This document shows, one piece after another, positions 54,178 through 63,892 of a stretch of 64,000 bases of DNA. Source of the stretch: Betaproteobacteria bacterium (GTDB lineage: Bacteria > Pseudomonadota > Gammaproteobacteria > Burkholderiales > Burkholderiaceae_D); contig JANYFL010000038.1 of assembly GCA_025362735.1 (NCBI GenBank), positions 81,490 through 145,489 of the forward strand, given 5' to 3'. Below the pieces are notes generated by a model. That model was not told the DNA's origin, did no database searches, and was given only the letters and a program-made list of their open reading frames with translations. Within the stretch, counting starts at the first letter, position 1. Each line of letters begins with the position of its first letter. Both the position numbers and the translations under genes were made by a program.

Positions 54178-54267
54178 ATGACAAAATCGAAAACATGGCG
54201 GACAAGAGTAAAACTGTTAGTAATCGGCGGTTTGATAGCGGGCTTGTTCATCGATATGGTTATATGA
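54178..54267 (+). other. possible small membrane-peptide ORF in the gap before the lig operon
   Basis: The 341-base gap between pth and the ModA-like gene holds no clear gene. One 29-codon ORF has a basic start (MTKSKTWRTRVK) and a hydrophobic rest (LLVIGGLIAGLF), the shape of a small membrane peptide, but no good ribosome site precedes it. A GGTGCAC...GTGCTCC partial dyad near 54281-54302 could be a regulator site for the downstream operon. Nothing else is evident. Confidence 0.22.
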
Positions 54268-54394
54268 GATAATAAATATTCTGGTGCACAGCATAGTGCT
54301 CCCTCTAGAATGATCCTATGCAGACATCGCTTTCCACTTCAATCAAACGTGACGGTCGCGCACTATTTGCGCCGATCCTGAGCGGGTCTAATTG

Positions 54395-55084
54395 ATGATG
54401 CCGACGATCAAAGGCATTTCATCGATGGCCACTCGCCAGGTGCTGGCCGAGTTAGTGGAGGCGTTTGAGCGGTCCTCGGGATTGAAGGTTGCGATTGAGT
54501 CGGTAGGTGGAGTGGATGCGGCCATGCGGGTCCAGGCTGGAGAAGAGTTTGACGTAGTGGTCCTTGCATCCGAAGCGATCGATAAACTCATTGCGGCCAA
54601 CCGTATCGTGGCGGGTAGCAAGGTTGATCTGGTTCGCTCCGGGGTTGCGGTCGCGGTGCGAGCGGGTGCGCCGGAGCCAGACATCACTACAGAAGACGCG
54701 GTTCGACGCGCTGTGCTGGCGGCGCGCAGTATCAGTTATTCCACAGGGCCCAGCGGCTTAGCGCTGGCCAAGCTGTTTGAGCGTTGGGGAATTGCGGAAG
54801 AGATCCAGGGCCGCATTGTAAAGGCGCCGCCGGGCGTGCCAGTAGGCACGCTGGTTGCGCGCGGTGAGGTTGAATTGGGCTTCCAGCAGTTAAGCGAATT
54901 GATGCACCTTGAAGGCATTGCCGTGGTCGGACCACTACCGTCGGCCATTCAAATCATCACGATTTTTTCTGCGGGCGTGTGTACCAATTCGACGCAGGCC
55001 GATGCAGTACGTGCCATGCTCGATTTTATGACTTCACCGCAAGCCGCCGATGCCAAGCGTCGGCAAGGCATGGAGCCCGCCTGA
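54395..55084 (+). CDS. ModA-like substrate-binding domain protein of the lig operon
   Basis: About 229 residues of the extracellular solute-binding (ModA/SBP_bac_11) type: SVGGVDAAMRVQAGEEFDVV, YSTGPSGLALAKLFERWGI and GEVELGFQQLSELMHLEGI are typical. There is no signal peptide or lipobox, so unlike true ModA it should stay in the cytoplasm, and no permease or ATPase gene is nearby. Signal-less relatives are common in aromatic-degradation loci, where a ligand-sensing or scavenging role is possible but unproven. Starts at 54392 (TTG), 54395 or 54398 are all in frame; 58 bases separate it from ligJ. Confidence 0.78.
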   Translation: MMPTIKGISSMATRQVLAELVEAFERSSGLKVAIESVGGVDAAMRVQAGEEFDVVVLASEAIDKLIAANRIVAGSKVDLVRSGVAVAVRAGAPEPDITTEDAVRRAVLAARSISYSTGPSGLALAKLFERWGIAEEIQGRIVKAPPGVPVGTLVARGEVELGFQQLSELMHLEGIAVVGPLPSAIQIITIFSAGVCTNSTQADAVRAMLDFMTSPQAADAKRRQGMEPA

Positions 55085-55142
55085 ATTGGGTTCCTTGCTG
55101 GAATGAACACGCTGTACTTTTACGAATAAGAGGAGACAAAAT

Positions 55143-56171
55143 ATGATCATTGATTGCCACGGTCACTACACTACGGCGCCCAAGGCGCTGGAAGAGTGGC
55201 GCAACAAACAGATTGCCGGGATCAAGGACCCCGCCATGATGCCCAAGGTGTCCGACCTGAAAATCAGTGATGATGATTTGCGCGAGACCATCATCGCCAA
55301 TCAGCTCAAGCTGATGCAGCAGCGTGGCAGCGATCTGACCATCTTTTCGCCACGCGCCAGTTTCATGGCGCATCACATCGGCGACTTCAATATCTCATCG
55401 ACCTGGTCAGCGATCTGCAACGAACTCTGTTACCGCGTCTCGCAACTATTCCCGGACAATTTCATTCCTGCGGCGATGCTGCCGCAATCGCCCGGCGTCG
55501 ATCCAAAGACTTGCATTTCCGAACTGGAAAAGTGTGTCAAGGAATATGGCAATGTCGGCATCAACCTGAATCCCGATCCTTCAGGCGGTCACTGGACTTC
55601 GCCGCCGCTGAGCGACCGTCAGTGGTATCCCATCTACGAGAAGATGGTCGAATACAACATCCCGGCGATGATTCATGTGAGCACGAGCTGTAATGTCTGT
55701 TTCCATACGACCGGCGCGCATTATCTGAATGCCGACACGACCGCTTTCATGCAATGCCTGACCTCGGATCTGTTCAAGGATTTTCCGACCCTCAAGTTCA
55801 TCATTCCGCACGGTGGCGGCGCAGTGCCCTATCACTGGGGTCGCTTCCGTGGCCTAGCGCAGGAACTCAAAAAGCCATTGTTGAAAGACCATCTGCTCAA
55901 CAACATTTTCTTCGACACCTGCGTCTATCATCAGCCCGGCATTGACCTGCTGACCAAAGTGATTCCGGTCGACAACATCCTGTTTGCTTCGGAAATGATC
56001 GGCGCCGTGCGCGGTATTGATCCGGAAACCGGCAACTACTATGACGATACCAAGCGCTACATCGAGGCATCGACACTGCTGACGCCTGCGCAGAAACAGC
56101 AAGTCTATGAAGGCAATGCGCGTCGCGTGTTCCCTAGACTGGATGCAGCACTGAAAAAGAAGGGAAAGTGA
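55143..56171 (+). CDS. ligJ: 4-oxalomesaconate hydratase (LigJ/PmdE)
   Basis: A 342-residue amidohydrolase-superfamily enzyme. The start [20 protein letters not shown] has the metal-binding Hx[21 protein letters not shown] and [20 protein letters not shown] carry further metal and substrate residues. It hydrates 4-oxalomesaconate (enol or keto tautomer) to 4-carboxy-4-hydroxy-2-oxoadipate in the protocatechuate 4,5-cleavage pathway. AGAGGAG precedes the ATG. The next gene starts just after its stop. Confidence 0.92.
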   Translation: MIIDCHGHYTTAPKALEEWRNKQIAGIKDPAMMPKVSDLKISDDDLRETIIANQLKLMQQRGSDLTIFSPRASFMAHHIGDFNISSTWSAICNELCYRVSQLFPDNFIPAAMLPQSPGVDPKTCISELEKCVKEYGNVGINLNPDPSGGHWTSPPLSDRQWYPIYEKMVEYNIPAMIHVSTSCNVCFHTTGAHYLNADTTAFMQCLTSDLFKDFPTLKFIIPHGGGAVPYHWGRFRGLAQELKKPLLKDHLLNNIFFDTCVYHQPGIDLLTKVIPVDNILFASEMIGAVRGIDPETGNYYDDTKRYIEASTLLTPAQKQQVYEGNARRVFPRLDAALKKKGK

Positions 56172-56173
56172 TC

Positions 56174-56857
56174 ATGTACGAACTCGGAGTTGTTTACCGC
56201 AACATCAAGCGCGCAGATCGCGCTGCAGCTGATGGTCTCGCCGCATTGGGCTCGGCTACGGTACACGAGGCCATGGGCCGCGTTGGTCTGCTCAAGCCTT
56301 ATATGCGTCCGATCTACAGTGGCGCCCAAGTGTCAGGCGCGGCAATCACCGTGCTGCTGCATCCGGGTGACAACTGGATGATGCACGTGGCGGCCGAGCA
56401 AATACAACCGGGCGACATCGTCGTGGCGGCGATCACGGCTGAATGTACCGATGGTTATTTCGGTGACTTGCTGGCAACATCCTTTCAGGCTCGCGGCGCA
56501 CGCGCGCTGATCATCGACGCCGGTGTGCGTGATGTGAAAGAACTGACGAAGATGAACTTCCCGGTGTGGAGCAAAGCAATTTCCAGCAAAGGCACGATCA
56601 AGGCAACACTCGGCTCGGTGAACATCCCTGTGGTGTGTGCCGGCATGCTGGTCACACCGGGTGATGTGATTGTGGCAGACGACGACGGTGTGGTTTGTGT
56701 GCCAGCAGCGCTGGCCGTGAAGACACTGGAAGCCGCACAAAAGCGCGAGAGTTTCGAAGGTGAGAAGCGCGCCAAGCTGGCCGTGGGCGTGTTGGGTCTG
56801 GACATGTACAAGATGCGTGAGCCACTGGAGCAGGCGGGGCTGAAGTACATCGACTAA
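56174..56857 (+). CDS. ligK: 4-carboxy-4-hydroxy-2-oxoadipate aldolase (LigK/PmdK)
   Basis: A 227-residue class II aldolase of the RraA-like fold: [40 protein letters not shown] and [14 protein letters not shown] with the metal-binding aspartates. It splits 4-carboxy-4-hydroxy-2-oxoadipate into pyruvate and oxaloacetate and also decarboxylates oxaloacetate. The ATG at 56174 has GGGAAAG upstream; a GTG at 56168 would overlap ligJ. It is followed by a strong palindromic repeat rather than directly by ligI. Confidence 0.92.
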   Translation: MYELGVVYRNIKRADRAAADGLAALGSATVHEAMGRVGLLKPYMRPIYSGAQVSGAAITVLLHPGDNWMMHVAAEQIQPGDIVVAAITAECTDGYFGDLLATSFQARGARALIIDAGVRDVKELTKMNFPVWSKAISSKGTIKATLGSVNIPVVCAGMLVTPGDVIVADDDGVVCVPAALAVKTLEAAQKRESFEGEKRAKLAVGVLGLDMYKMREPLEQAGLKYID

Positions 56858-56865
56858 ATCCTGCT

Positions 56866-56954
56866 TGTCATTCTGAGCCTGGCGAAGAATCTCAGTTGGT
56901 GAAGAGCCCGCAGTCGGTAACGACCTGAGATTCTTCGCCAGGCTCAGAATGACA
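56866..56954. repeat. dispersed palindromic repeat, family A (copy 4), inside the lig operon
   Basis: TGTCATTCTGAGCCTGGCGA with AGAATCTCAG on the left and CTGAGATTCTTCGCCAGGC with TCAGAATGACA on the right, almost perfect complements. It begins 9 bases after the ligK stop and lies within the 190-base gap to ligI; the rest of that gap has a CCTCCC...GGGGAGGAG motif near 57008-57028. Confidence 0.85.
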
Positions 56955-57047
56955 AAGTAATTGATGTTCGACTGATTTAAATTTAAGCGCGATACATGGT
57001 TTTATTCCTCCCGTTGAAAGGGGAGGAGCTTAAAAAGAGGGATGCAT

Positions 57048-57956
57048 ATGGAATTCACCAAAACTCCCGGATGGCTGGACTGGTACAACGGCCCATCCAA
57101 ACCGCGCTTCAAATTGCCGCCCGGCGCGGTGGATGCCCATTGCCACGTCTTCGGCCCGGGCACCGAATTTCCCTATGCGCCCGAACGCAAGTACACACCT
57201 TGCGATGCATCGAAGGCGCAGTTGTTTGCCTTGCGTGACCATCTCGGTTTCGACAAGAACGTCATCGTGCAAGCGACGTGTCACGGTTCAGACAACCGTG
57301 CGCTGGTCGATGCGCTTAAGGCTGCAAATGGCAAAGCCAGGGGTGTCGCGACGGTCAACCGCAATGTCACCGATACCGAACTGAAAGAGATGCACGCCGC
57401 CGGTGTGCGGGGCACGCGTTTCAATTTCGTCAAACGTCTGGCTGACTTCACGCCGCGTGAAGTCCTGTTTGATATCGCCAGCCGCATTGCCCCAATGGGC
57501 TGGCATGTCGTGATTTATTTCGAGTCGCAAGACCTGCCCGAGCTGTACGATTTCTTCACGGCTTTGCCCACGACCGTAGTTGTCGATCACATGGGTCGGC
57601 CTGATCCGACCAAGCCGGTTGATGGCCCGGAGTTTCAGTTGTTCGTAAAAATGATGCGCGAGCACAGCAACATCTGGTCGAAGGTGAGCTGTCCGGAGCG
57701 GCTTTCGGTGTCCGGCCCACCCGCGCTGAACGGTGAACAGAACGCTTATCGTGACGTGGTGCCGTTTGCAAAATATCTTGTGGACACCTTCCCGGATCGC
57801 GTGCTGTGGGGAACGGACTGGCCGCATCCGAACTTGAAAGACCACATGCCGGATGACGGCTTGCTGGTCGATTACATCCCCCACATTGCCACGACGCCGG
57901 AGTTGCAGAGAAAACTGCTGGTCGACAATCCGATGCGTCTGTATTGGGCGGACTGA
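57048..57956 (+). CDS. ligI: 2-pyrone-4,6-dicarboxylate hydrolase (LigI/PmdD)
   Basis: A 302-residue amidohydrolase. VDAHCHVFGPGTEFPYAPER is the N-terminal signature; VVDHMGRPDPTKP and WGTDWPHPNLKDHMPDDG carry the conserved His and catalytic Asp. It opens 2-pyrone-4,6-dicarboxylate to 4-oxalomesaconate without a metal. The ATG at 57048 has AGAGGG 6 bases upstream; the ATG at 57042 lies too close to that site. 26 bases separate it from ligA. Confidence 0.93.
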   Translation: MEFTKTPGWLDWYNGPSKPRFKLPPGAVDAHCHVFGPGTEFPYAPERKYTPCDASKAQLFALRDHLGFDKNVIVQATCHGSDNRALVDALKAANGKARGVATVNRNVTDTELKEMHAAGVRGTRFNFVKRLADFTPREVLFDIASRIAPMGWHVVIYFESQDLPELYDFFTALPTTVVVDHMGRPDPTKPVDGPEFQLFVKMMREHSNIWSKVSCPERLSVSGPPALNGEQNAYRDVVPFAKYLVDTFPDRVLWGTDWPHPNLKDHMPDDGLLVDYIPHIATTPELQRKLLVDNPMRLYWAD

Positions 57957-57982
57957 ACGACGGAATGAATTAAGGAGCACAA

Positions 57983-59297
<1,315 letters not shown>

Positions 59298-59318
59298 ACA
59301 TTTGTCCAAGGAGAATTC

Positions 59319-60278
59319 ATGAGCACGATTAAAGTCGCACTGGCCGGTGCTGGCGCTTTCGGAATCAAGCATCTCGATGCCATCAAACTGATCGACGGTG
59401 TGGAAGTTATTTCAGTTGTCAGTCGAGAACTGGAAAAGACCAAACAAGTGGCCGTCAAGTACGGCATCGGCCATGTTACGACCAATCTTGCTGACAGCCT
59501 GGCATTGAAAGAAGTCGATGCCGTGATTCTCTGCACACCGACCCAGATGCATGCCGAACAGACCATTGCCTGTCTCAAAGCGGGCAAACATGTGCAGGTG
59601 GAGATTCCCTTGGCTGACAAACTGGCCGACGCCGAGGCCGTGGTCGCGCTGCAAAAGCAGTCGGGCCTGATTGCCATGTGCGGCCACACGCGCCGCTTCA
59701 ACCCCAGCCATCAATTTGTGCACAACAAAATCAAGGCGGGTGAATTCAACATTCAACAAATGGATGTGCAGACCTATTTCTTTCGCCGGACCAATATGAA
59801 TGCGCTCGGCGAAGCACGTTCCTGGACGGATCATCTGCTGTGGCATCACGCCGCGCATACGGTCGATCTGTTTGCATATCAGACCGATAGCCCGATCATA
59901 GCGGCGAATGCTGTACAAGGCCCAATTCATCCGGCGCTTGGAATAGCGATGGACATGTCGATTCAGCTCAAAGCTGCCAACGGCGCCATTTGTACTTTGA
60001 GCTTGAGCTTCAACAACGACGGACCCTTGGGTACTTTCTTCCGTTACATCGGCGATACCGCGACCTATATCGCCCGCTATGACGACTTGTTCAGTGGCAA
60101 GGAAGAAAAGATTGACGTCAGTAAAGTGGCGGTGTCGATGAACGGCATCGAGCTGCAGGATCGTGAGTTCTTTGCTGCCATCAAGGAAGGCAGGGAACCC
60201 AACTCCAGCGTCGCCAAGGTACTGCCTTGCTATCAGGTGCTGCATAAACTGGAACAGCAACTGAACGCGGCGGGCTGA
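59319..60278 (+). CDS. ligC: 4-carboxy-2-hydroxymuconate-6-semialdehyde dehydrogenase (LigC/PmdC)
   Basis: A 319-residue Gfo/Idh/MocA-fold oxidoreductase: ALAGAGAFGIKHLDAIK is the NADP site, EIPLADKLADAE contains the EKP-like motif in variant form, and SWTDHLLWHHAAHTVDLFAY is the substrate region typical of LigC. It oxidises the ring-cleavage product to 2-pyrone-4,6-dicarboxylate. CAAGGAG stands before the ATG. Last gene of the ligI-ligA-ligB-ligC block, before a dispersed repeat. Confidence 0.92.
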   Translation: MSTIKVALAGAGAFGIKHLDAIKLIDGVEVISVVSRELEKTKQVAVKYGIGHVTTNLADSLALKEVDAVILCTPTQMHAEQTIACLKAGKHVQVEIPLADKLADAEAVVALQKQSGLIAMCGHTRRFNPSHQFVHNKIKAGEFNIQQMDVQTYFFRRTNMNALGEARSWTDHLLWHHAAHTVDLFAYQTDSPIIAANAVQGPIHPALGIAMDMSIQLKAANGAICTLSLSFNNDGPLGTFFRYIGDTATYIARYDDLFSGKEEKIDVSKVAVSMNGIELQDREFFAAIKEGREPNSSVAKVLPCYQVLHKLEQQLNAAG

Positions 60279-60288
60279 GTACGTTAAA

Positions 60289-60388
60289 CCTCTCAACACA
60301 GACGTAGTAGAGACAATACGAGAGGCACGGAGATTCACAGAGGAAAACATAGGGGTTCTCTGTGACCTCTGTGAATCTCCGTGTCAAG
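60289..60388. repeat. dispersed repeat, family D (copy 2)
   Basis: ACGGAGATTCACAGAGG faces CCTCTGTGAATCTCCGTGTC around a centre of about 16 bases; the flanks carry further CTCAACACAG blocks. It separates ligC from the aldo/keto reductase gene. Confidence 0.78.
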
Positions 60389-60420
60389 CCTTCGGGTTTT
60401 TCTTAAATCACATTCCAGTC

Positions 60421-61416
60421 ATGCAACAACGCAAAATCGGCCCCTTCAACGTCGCAGCCATCGGTCTTGGCTGTATGAATCTCAGTCATGCCTATGGCGT
60501 GCCACCTTCACCTGAAGTTGGCGAGCGCGTTTTGTTGCGCGCGCTCGACCTGGGTGTGACCTTGTTCGACACCGCTGCTTTGTATGGCTTTGGCGCCAAT
60601 GAAACTCTGGTTGGTCGTGTGCTGAGCAAGCACCGTTCGAAGTTCGTACTGGCCAGCAAATGCGGCGTGCACGGACTGGATGGCAAGCGTGTCATTGATG
60701 GCAGCCCCGACACCATCAAGTGGTCGTGTGACGAAAGCCTCAAGCGCTTGCAGACCGATGTCATCGACATTTTTTACCTGCATCGCTGGGACAAGAAAGT
60801 ACCGATTGAAGACAGTGTTGGCGCGATGAGTGATCTGGTGCGTGAGGGCAAGGTCCGCGCCATCGGTCTTTCCGAAGTTTCAGCCGATACACTGCGTCGC
60901 GCCCATGCCGTCCATCCCATTAGCGCCTTGCAAACCGAGTATTCACTATGGACACGCAATCCTGAAATTGCGATCTTGAAAACCTGCAAGGAACTCGGCA
61001 TTGCCTTCGTTGCCTTCAGTCCGGTTGCGCGCGGTTTTCTGACCGGTGCCTTGCGGACTCAGGCAGATGTCGATGGCTTCGATGCCAAAGACATCCGCCG
61101 CGCCATGCCGCGTTTCCAAGGCGAAAATCTCACCGCCAATCTACGTCTGCTCAATGGCTATGCTGCTATCGCTCAAGAGATAGGTTGCACGATGTCTCAG
61201 CTCGCGCTGGCGTGGGTGCTGGCTCAGGGCGATCACATCATCCCCATCCCTGGGACAACCCGCATCAAACACCTCGAAGAAAATCTGGTCGCCAACAAGA
61301 TCGTCCTTGGCACTGAACACCTAAGTCGACTCAACGCACTGATTAATCAAAACACGGTTACCGGCCCTCGTTACAACGCGGCGAATCAAACCGAGATTGA
61401 TACAGAAGAGTTTTAA
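60421..61416 (+). CDS. aldo/keto reductase
   Basis: A 331-residue NADPH-dependent reductase of the AKR superfamily, most like the AKR13/YakC-type: GLGCMNLSHAYG, FDTAALYGFGANETLVGRVL (catalytic Asp and Tyr), LASKCGVH (Lys) and IFYLHRWDKKVPIEDSV (His). The tetrad is complete. C-terminal PIPGTTRIKHLEENL contacts the cofactor. The substrate is unknown; its position after the lig genes may be chance or may mean reduction of an aromatic aldehyde. The repeat before it argues for separate transcription. Confidence 0.88.
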   Translation: MQQRKIGPFNVAAIGLGCMNLSHAYGVPPSPEVGERVLLRALDLGVTLFDTAALYGFGANETLVGRVLSKHRSKFVLASKCGVHGLDGKRVIDGSPDTIKWSCDESLKRLQTDVIDIFYLHRWDKKVPIEDSVGAMSDLVREGKVRAIGLSEVSADTLRRAHAVHPISALQTEYSLWTRNPEIAILKTCKELGIAFVAFSPVARGFLTGALRTQADVDGFDAKDIRRAMPRFQGENLTANLRLLNGYAAIAQEIGCTMSQLALAWVLAQGDHIIPIPGTTRIKHLEENLVANKIVLGTEHLSRLNALINQNTVTGPRYNAANQTEIDTEEF

Positions 61417-61475
61417 TACCAACAACAAGTCCGCGAACGGCAAAGTCGTAGCCAATAAAAAACGGAAGTATATAC

Positions 61476-61504
61476 TTGACATCCCCATGTTTGCCGCCGA
61501 TACT
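61476..61504 (+). promoter_or_regulatory. sigma-70 promoter of the transposase gene
   Basis: TTGACA, a 17-base spacer, then GATACT: a near-consensus promoter whose start point would lie about 20 bases before the transposase ATG. Confidence 0.7.
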
Positions 61505-61528
61505 TGCACCATCAAGACGGAGATGAAC

Positions 61529-62443
61529 ATGAGTAACTTAAACGCACCACACTTTCAAGACGCCGATAAAGCCCGCGAATACCTCGAAGCGCAAGTGTGG
61601 CCGAATGGTCGCGTGTGTCCTCATTGTGGCTCTGTTGGCGACCATTACGAACTGAACGGCAAAACCAATCGCCCCGGTCTTTACAAGTGCAGCGATTGCC
61701 GCGAACCATTTACTGTAACCGTTGGAACAGTGTTCGAGCGTTCCAAAGTTGGTCTGCATATTTGGCTGCAAGCTGTATACCTTATCAATTCAAGTAAGAA
61801 GGGCATCAGCAGCAAGCAATTAGAGCGCATGCTTGATGTTACCTACAAGACCGCATGGTTTATGTCCCATCGCATTCGTGAAGCCATGAGCGGCGATTCT
61901 GGCGGCTTGCTTGGTAGCAATGGCACACCTGTTGAAGCAGACGAAACATATTGGGGCAACTCCAACCCAAAGCCAACGGGTGCGCGTGGTTACGCCCACA
62001 AGATGAAAGTCGTAACACTCGTTGAGCGCAATGGCGAAAAACGTTCGTTCCATGTTGCCAATGTGAACGCCGATACCTTACGCCCGATTCTCAAATCACA
62101 AATTGCCGCTCAAGCCCGTTTAATGACGGATGAGGCTGCGGTCTATACCAAGATCGGCAAAGAGTTTGCATCGCATGGCGTGGTGAAACACAGTGCCAAA
62201 GAGTATGCACGCGGCGACATCAATACCAATACCGTTGAATCCAGCTTTGCCATTCTCAAGCGTGGTCTATATGGCACGTTTCATAACGTGAGCGAAAAGC
62301 ATTTGCAACGCTACGCAACCGAATTTGATTTCAAATGGAACAATCGCTCTGCATTAGGCATTGATGATATTCAACGCACAAATGAAGCGCTGAAAGGCAT
62401 TAGCGGCAAGCGCTTGACGTATCAGCGCACTAATAACGCATAA
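61529..62443 (+). mobile_element. IS1595-type transposase
   Basis: A 304-residue DDE transposase. An N-terminal zinc ribbon (CPHC at 30-33, CSDC at 54-57) is followed by a helix-turn-helix (LINSSKKGISSKQLERML) and the catalytic domain: Asp138 in VEADETYWG, Asp201 in LMTDEAAVY and Glu237 in NTNTVESSFAILKRGL. All catalytic residues are present. GGAG lies 6 bases before the ATG at 61529. I could not find convincing terminal inverted repeats around the gene, so the ends of any element are undefined; the next gene follows after 24 bases and could be a passenger. Confidence 0.87.
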
Positions 62444-62467
62444 ACATACAAAGGCAAAGGATTAGTA

Positions 62468-62971
62468 ATGGATATGACGTTGATCCAAGGCGCTGTTGCT
62501 GGACTCAAGACTGCGGGCGACATCGCTAAGGGCTTTCTTGAGCTTAAGTCTATGGCTGATGTCCAAGGGAAAGTTATCGACTTGCAAAGCACCATTCTGG
62601 CCGCCCAATCGAGTGCAATCGCGGCCCAGTCTGAGCAATTTACGATGACCGAGAAAATACGCGATCTTGAAAAAGAAATCGGACGCGTAAAAGCATGGGG
62701 AACAGAGCAGCAACGCTATCAGTTGGTAAGCCCGTGGATTGGTTCTGTTGCCTATGCGCTGAAGGAATCGATGAGCGCGTCCGAACCACCCCATTATCTT
62801 TGTACAAAATGCTATGAGGACGGACGAAAATCTATCTTGAATCCAAATTCCAATCTCAAGGGCTCCATTGATATGGTCTGTCCTATTTGCATATCTCTGA
62901 TACCAACGCACTCCAGAAGGAGTTATGCAAAATATGCTGAGCATCATCCAATTAATCCCATAGATAGATAA
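62468..62971 (+). CDS. hypothetical coiled-coil/zinc-ribbon protein
   Basis: 167 residues. The N-terminus is Ala/Gly-rich helix (GAVAGLKTAGDIAKGFLELK), residues about 33-75 form a Gln/Glu-rich coiled coil, and the C-terminal part has two cysteine pairs, CTKC and CPIC, about 30 residues apart, forming a probable zinc ribbon. No function is known to me. It starts 24 bases after the transposase stop with AAAGGA before the ATG, and ends before a strong terminator, so it is probably co-transcribed with the transposase. Confidence 0.65.
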   Translation: MDMTLIQGAVAGLKTAGDIAKGFLELKSMADVQGKVIDLQSTILAAQSSAIAAQSEQFTMTEKIRDLEKEIGRVKAWGTEQQRYQLVSPWIGSVAYALKESMSASEPPHYLCTKCYEDGRKSILNPNSNLKGSIDMVCPICISLIPTHSRRSYAKYAEHHPINPIDR

Positions 62972-62973
62972 AT

Positions 62974-63000
62974 AAAAAACCGGCGCTAGCCGGGTTTTTT
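62974..63000. terminator. bidirectional intrinsic terminator
   Basis: AAAAAACCGGC, a 4-base GCTA loop, then GCCGGGTTTTTT. The stem serves the plus-strand orphan and, read the other way, the opposed small gene, whose TAG stop lies in and next to the loop. Confidence 0.87.
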
Positions 63001-63123
63001 CTTCTCCTGCTTCTTTGCCACTTTATGTGCTGGTGGCGCACTCCAAACTCGCTTTAGAGCTTCATTAAATGGCATGGGAATAGGTTTAGATTCTTCCTCT
63101 TTGTTTTTTGTCTTGAGTGTCAT
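62986..63123 (-). CDS. small basic protein of the DUF1828 operon
   Basis: A 45-residue ORF (begins MTLKTKNKEEESKP, ends KKQEKKKPG). It is rich in Lys and Glu and has a FNEALKRVWSAPP core that could be one short helix. It starts 10 bases after the DUF1828 gene stop on the same strand and ends exactly in the terminator hairpin, which supports it as the last gene of that operon. It has no match I know. Confidence 0.5.
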   Translation of the reverse strand: MTLKTKNKEEESKPIPMPFNEALKRVWSAPPAHKVAKKQEKKKPG

Positions 63124-63133
63124 TTCGATACTC

Positions 63134-63892
63134 TCAATTTGGCAATTGATTCGTTGTTAACGCAATTCCTGATGCGCTTATCAGTGACGACATCGGCCAT
63201 GTTTTGGCGACGCGTCCAATAATCCCAATCTCTTGTTTAGCTAAAGCAGCGTTGCGGCGATCATCGACAATTACTAAGACTTCCCGCCTTGAGTGAGTTG
63301 GGCCACTATTGAAATCTACAAGTTTCCGCAGTTCAGCGCCAGTGCTAGAACTGTGCGGAGAAATAGCGTCAACATATTTACCATCGAACTCAAAATCAAA
63401 ATTTAAAGTACGGCCACTAAATCCACTGACGGCCACGTTTTCAATAAGATTTTCCGATGGCTTCCAAGCCCGAAGAAAAAAGGCAACCTCATCAACAAAA
63501 AAAGCCGCGTTTGCATTGATACCAACTTGTTCACGCTCCCACGTAGCAACGCCAACAAGTGTTGCCATTATTCTGGCAAAACCTTGACGCGCATTCTGTA
63601 TGGGGCCAAGCGTTTCAAAGACGCCATTGTCAGATAGTGTTACGCCATAAGTCTCAGCAATCTTTTTCAGTGGCATCCAGCGTCGCCTGTTATTTCCTAA
63701 CTGTATGCCGATGCTATGCAAATGCAAAAGAGTAAATCCATCATCAAAAAAATGAATTTGTGAGCCACGCTCTTGAGCAAATAATTCAATTACATTGCCA
63801 TCCGAAAAAGTAAACGGCGTGAGTACCTCAATTGCAGTACCCAATTGGTTGCATCGCATACCCGTCATATCTACAAATTTATCGCAGTTCAT
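63134..63892 (-). CDS. DUF1828/DUF1829 protein
   Basis: 252 residues. Residues about 25-115 resemble DUF1828 (TPFTFSDGNVIELFAQERGS, IHFFDDGFTLLHLHSIGIQL), and residues about 150-245 resemble DUF1829 (TLNFDFEFDGKYVDAISPHS, REVLVIVDDRRNAALAKQEI). Both are domains of unknown function, common in prophages, plasmids and genomic islands. The second half has the look of a restriction-endonuclease-like alpha/beta fold, but I do not see a complete PD-(D/E)xK signature. The start overlaps the upstream gene stop (ATGA), so the two are co-translated. DNA here is clearly AT-richer than the rest of the window. Confidence 0.75.
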   Translation of the reverse strand: MNCDKFVDMTGMRCNQLGTAIEVLTPFTFSDGNVIELFAQERGSQIHFFDDGFTLLHLHSIGIQLGNNRRRWMPLKKIAETYGVTLSDNGVFETLGPIQNARQGFARIMATLVGVATWEREQVGINANAAFFVDEVAFFLRAWKPSENLIENVAVSGFSGRTLNFDFEFDGKYVDAISPHSSSTGAELRKLVDFNSGPTHSRREVLVIVDDRRNAALAKQEIGIIGRVAKTWPMSSLISASGIALTTNQLPN

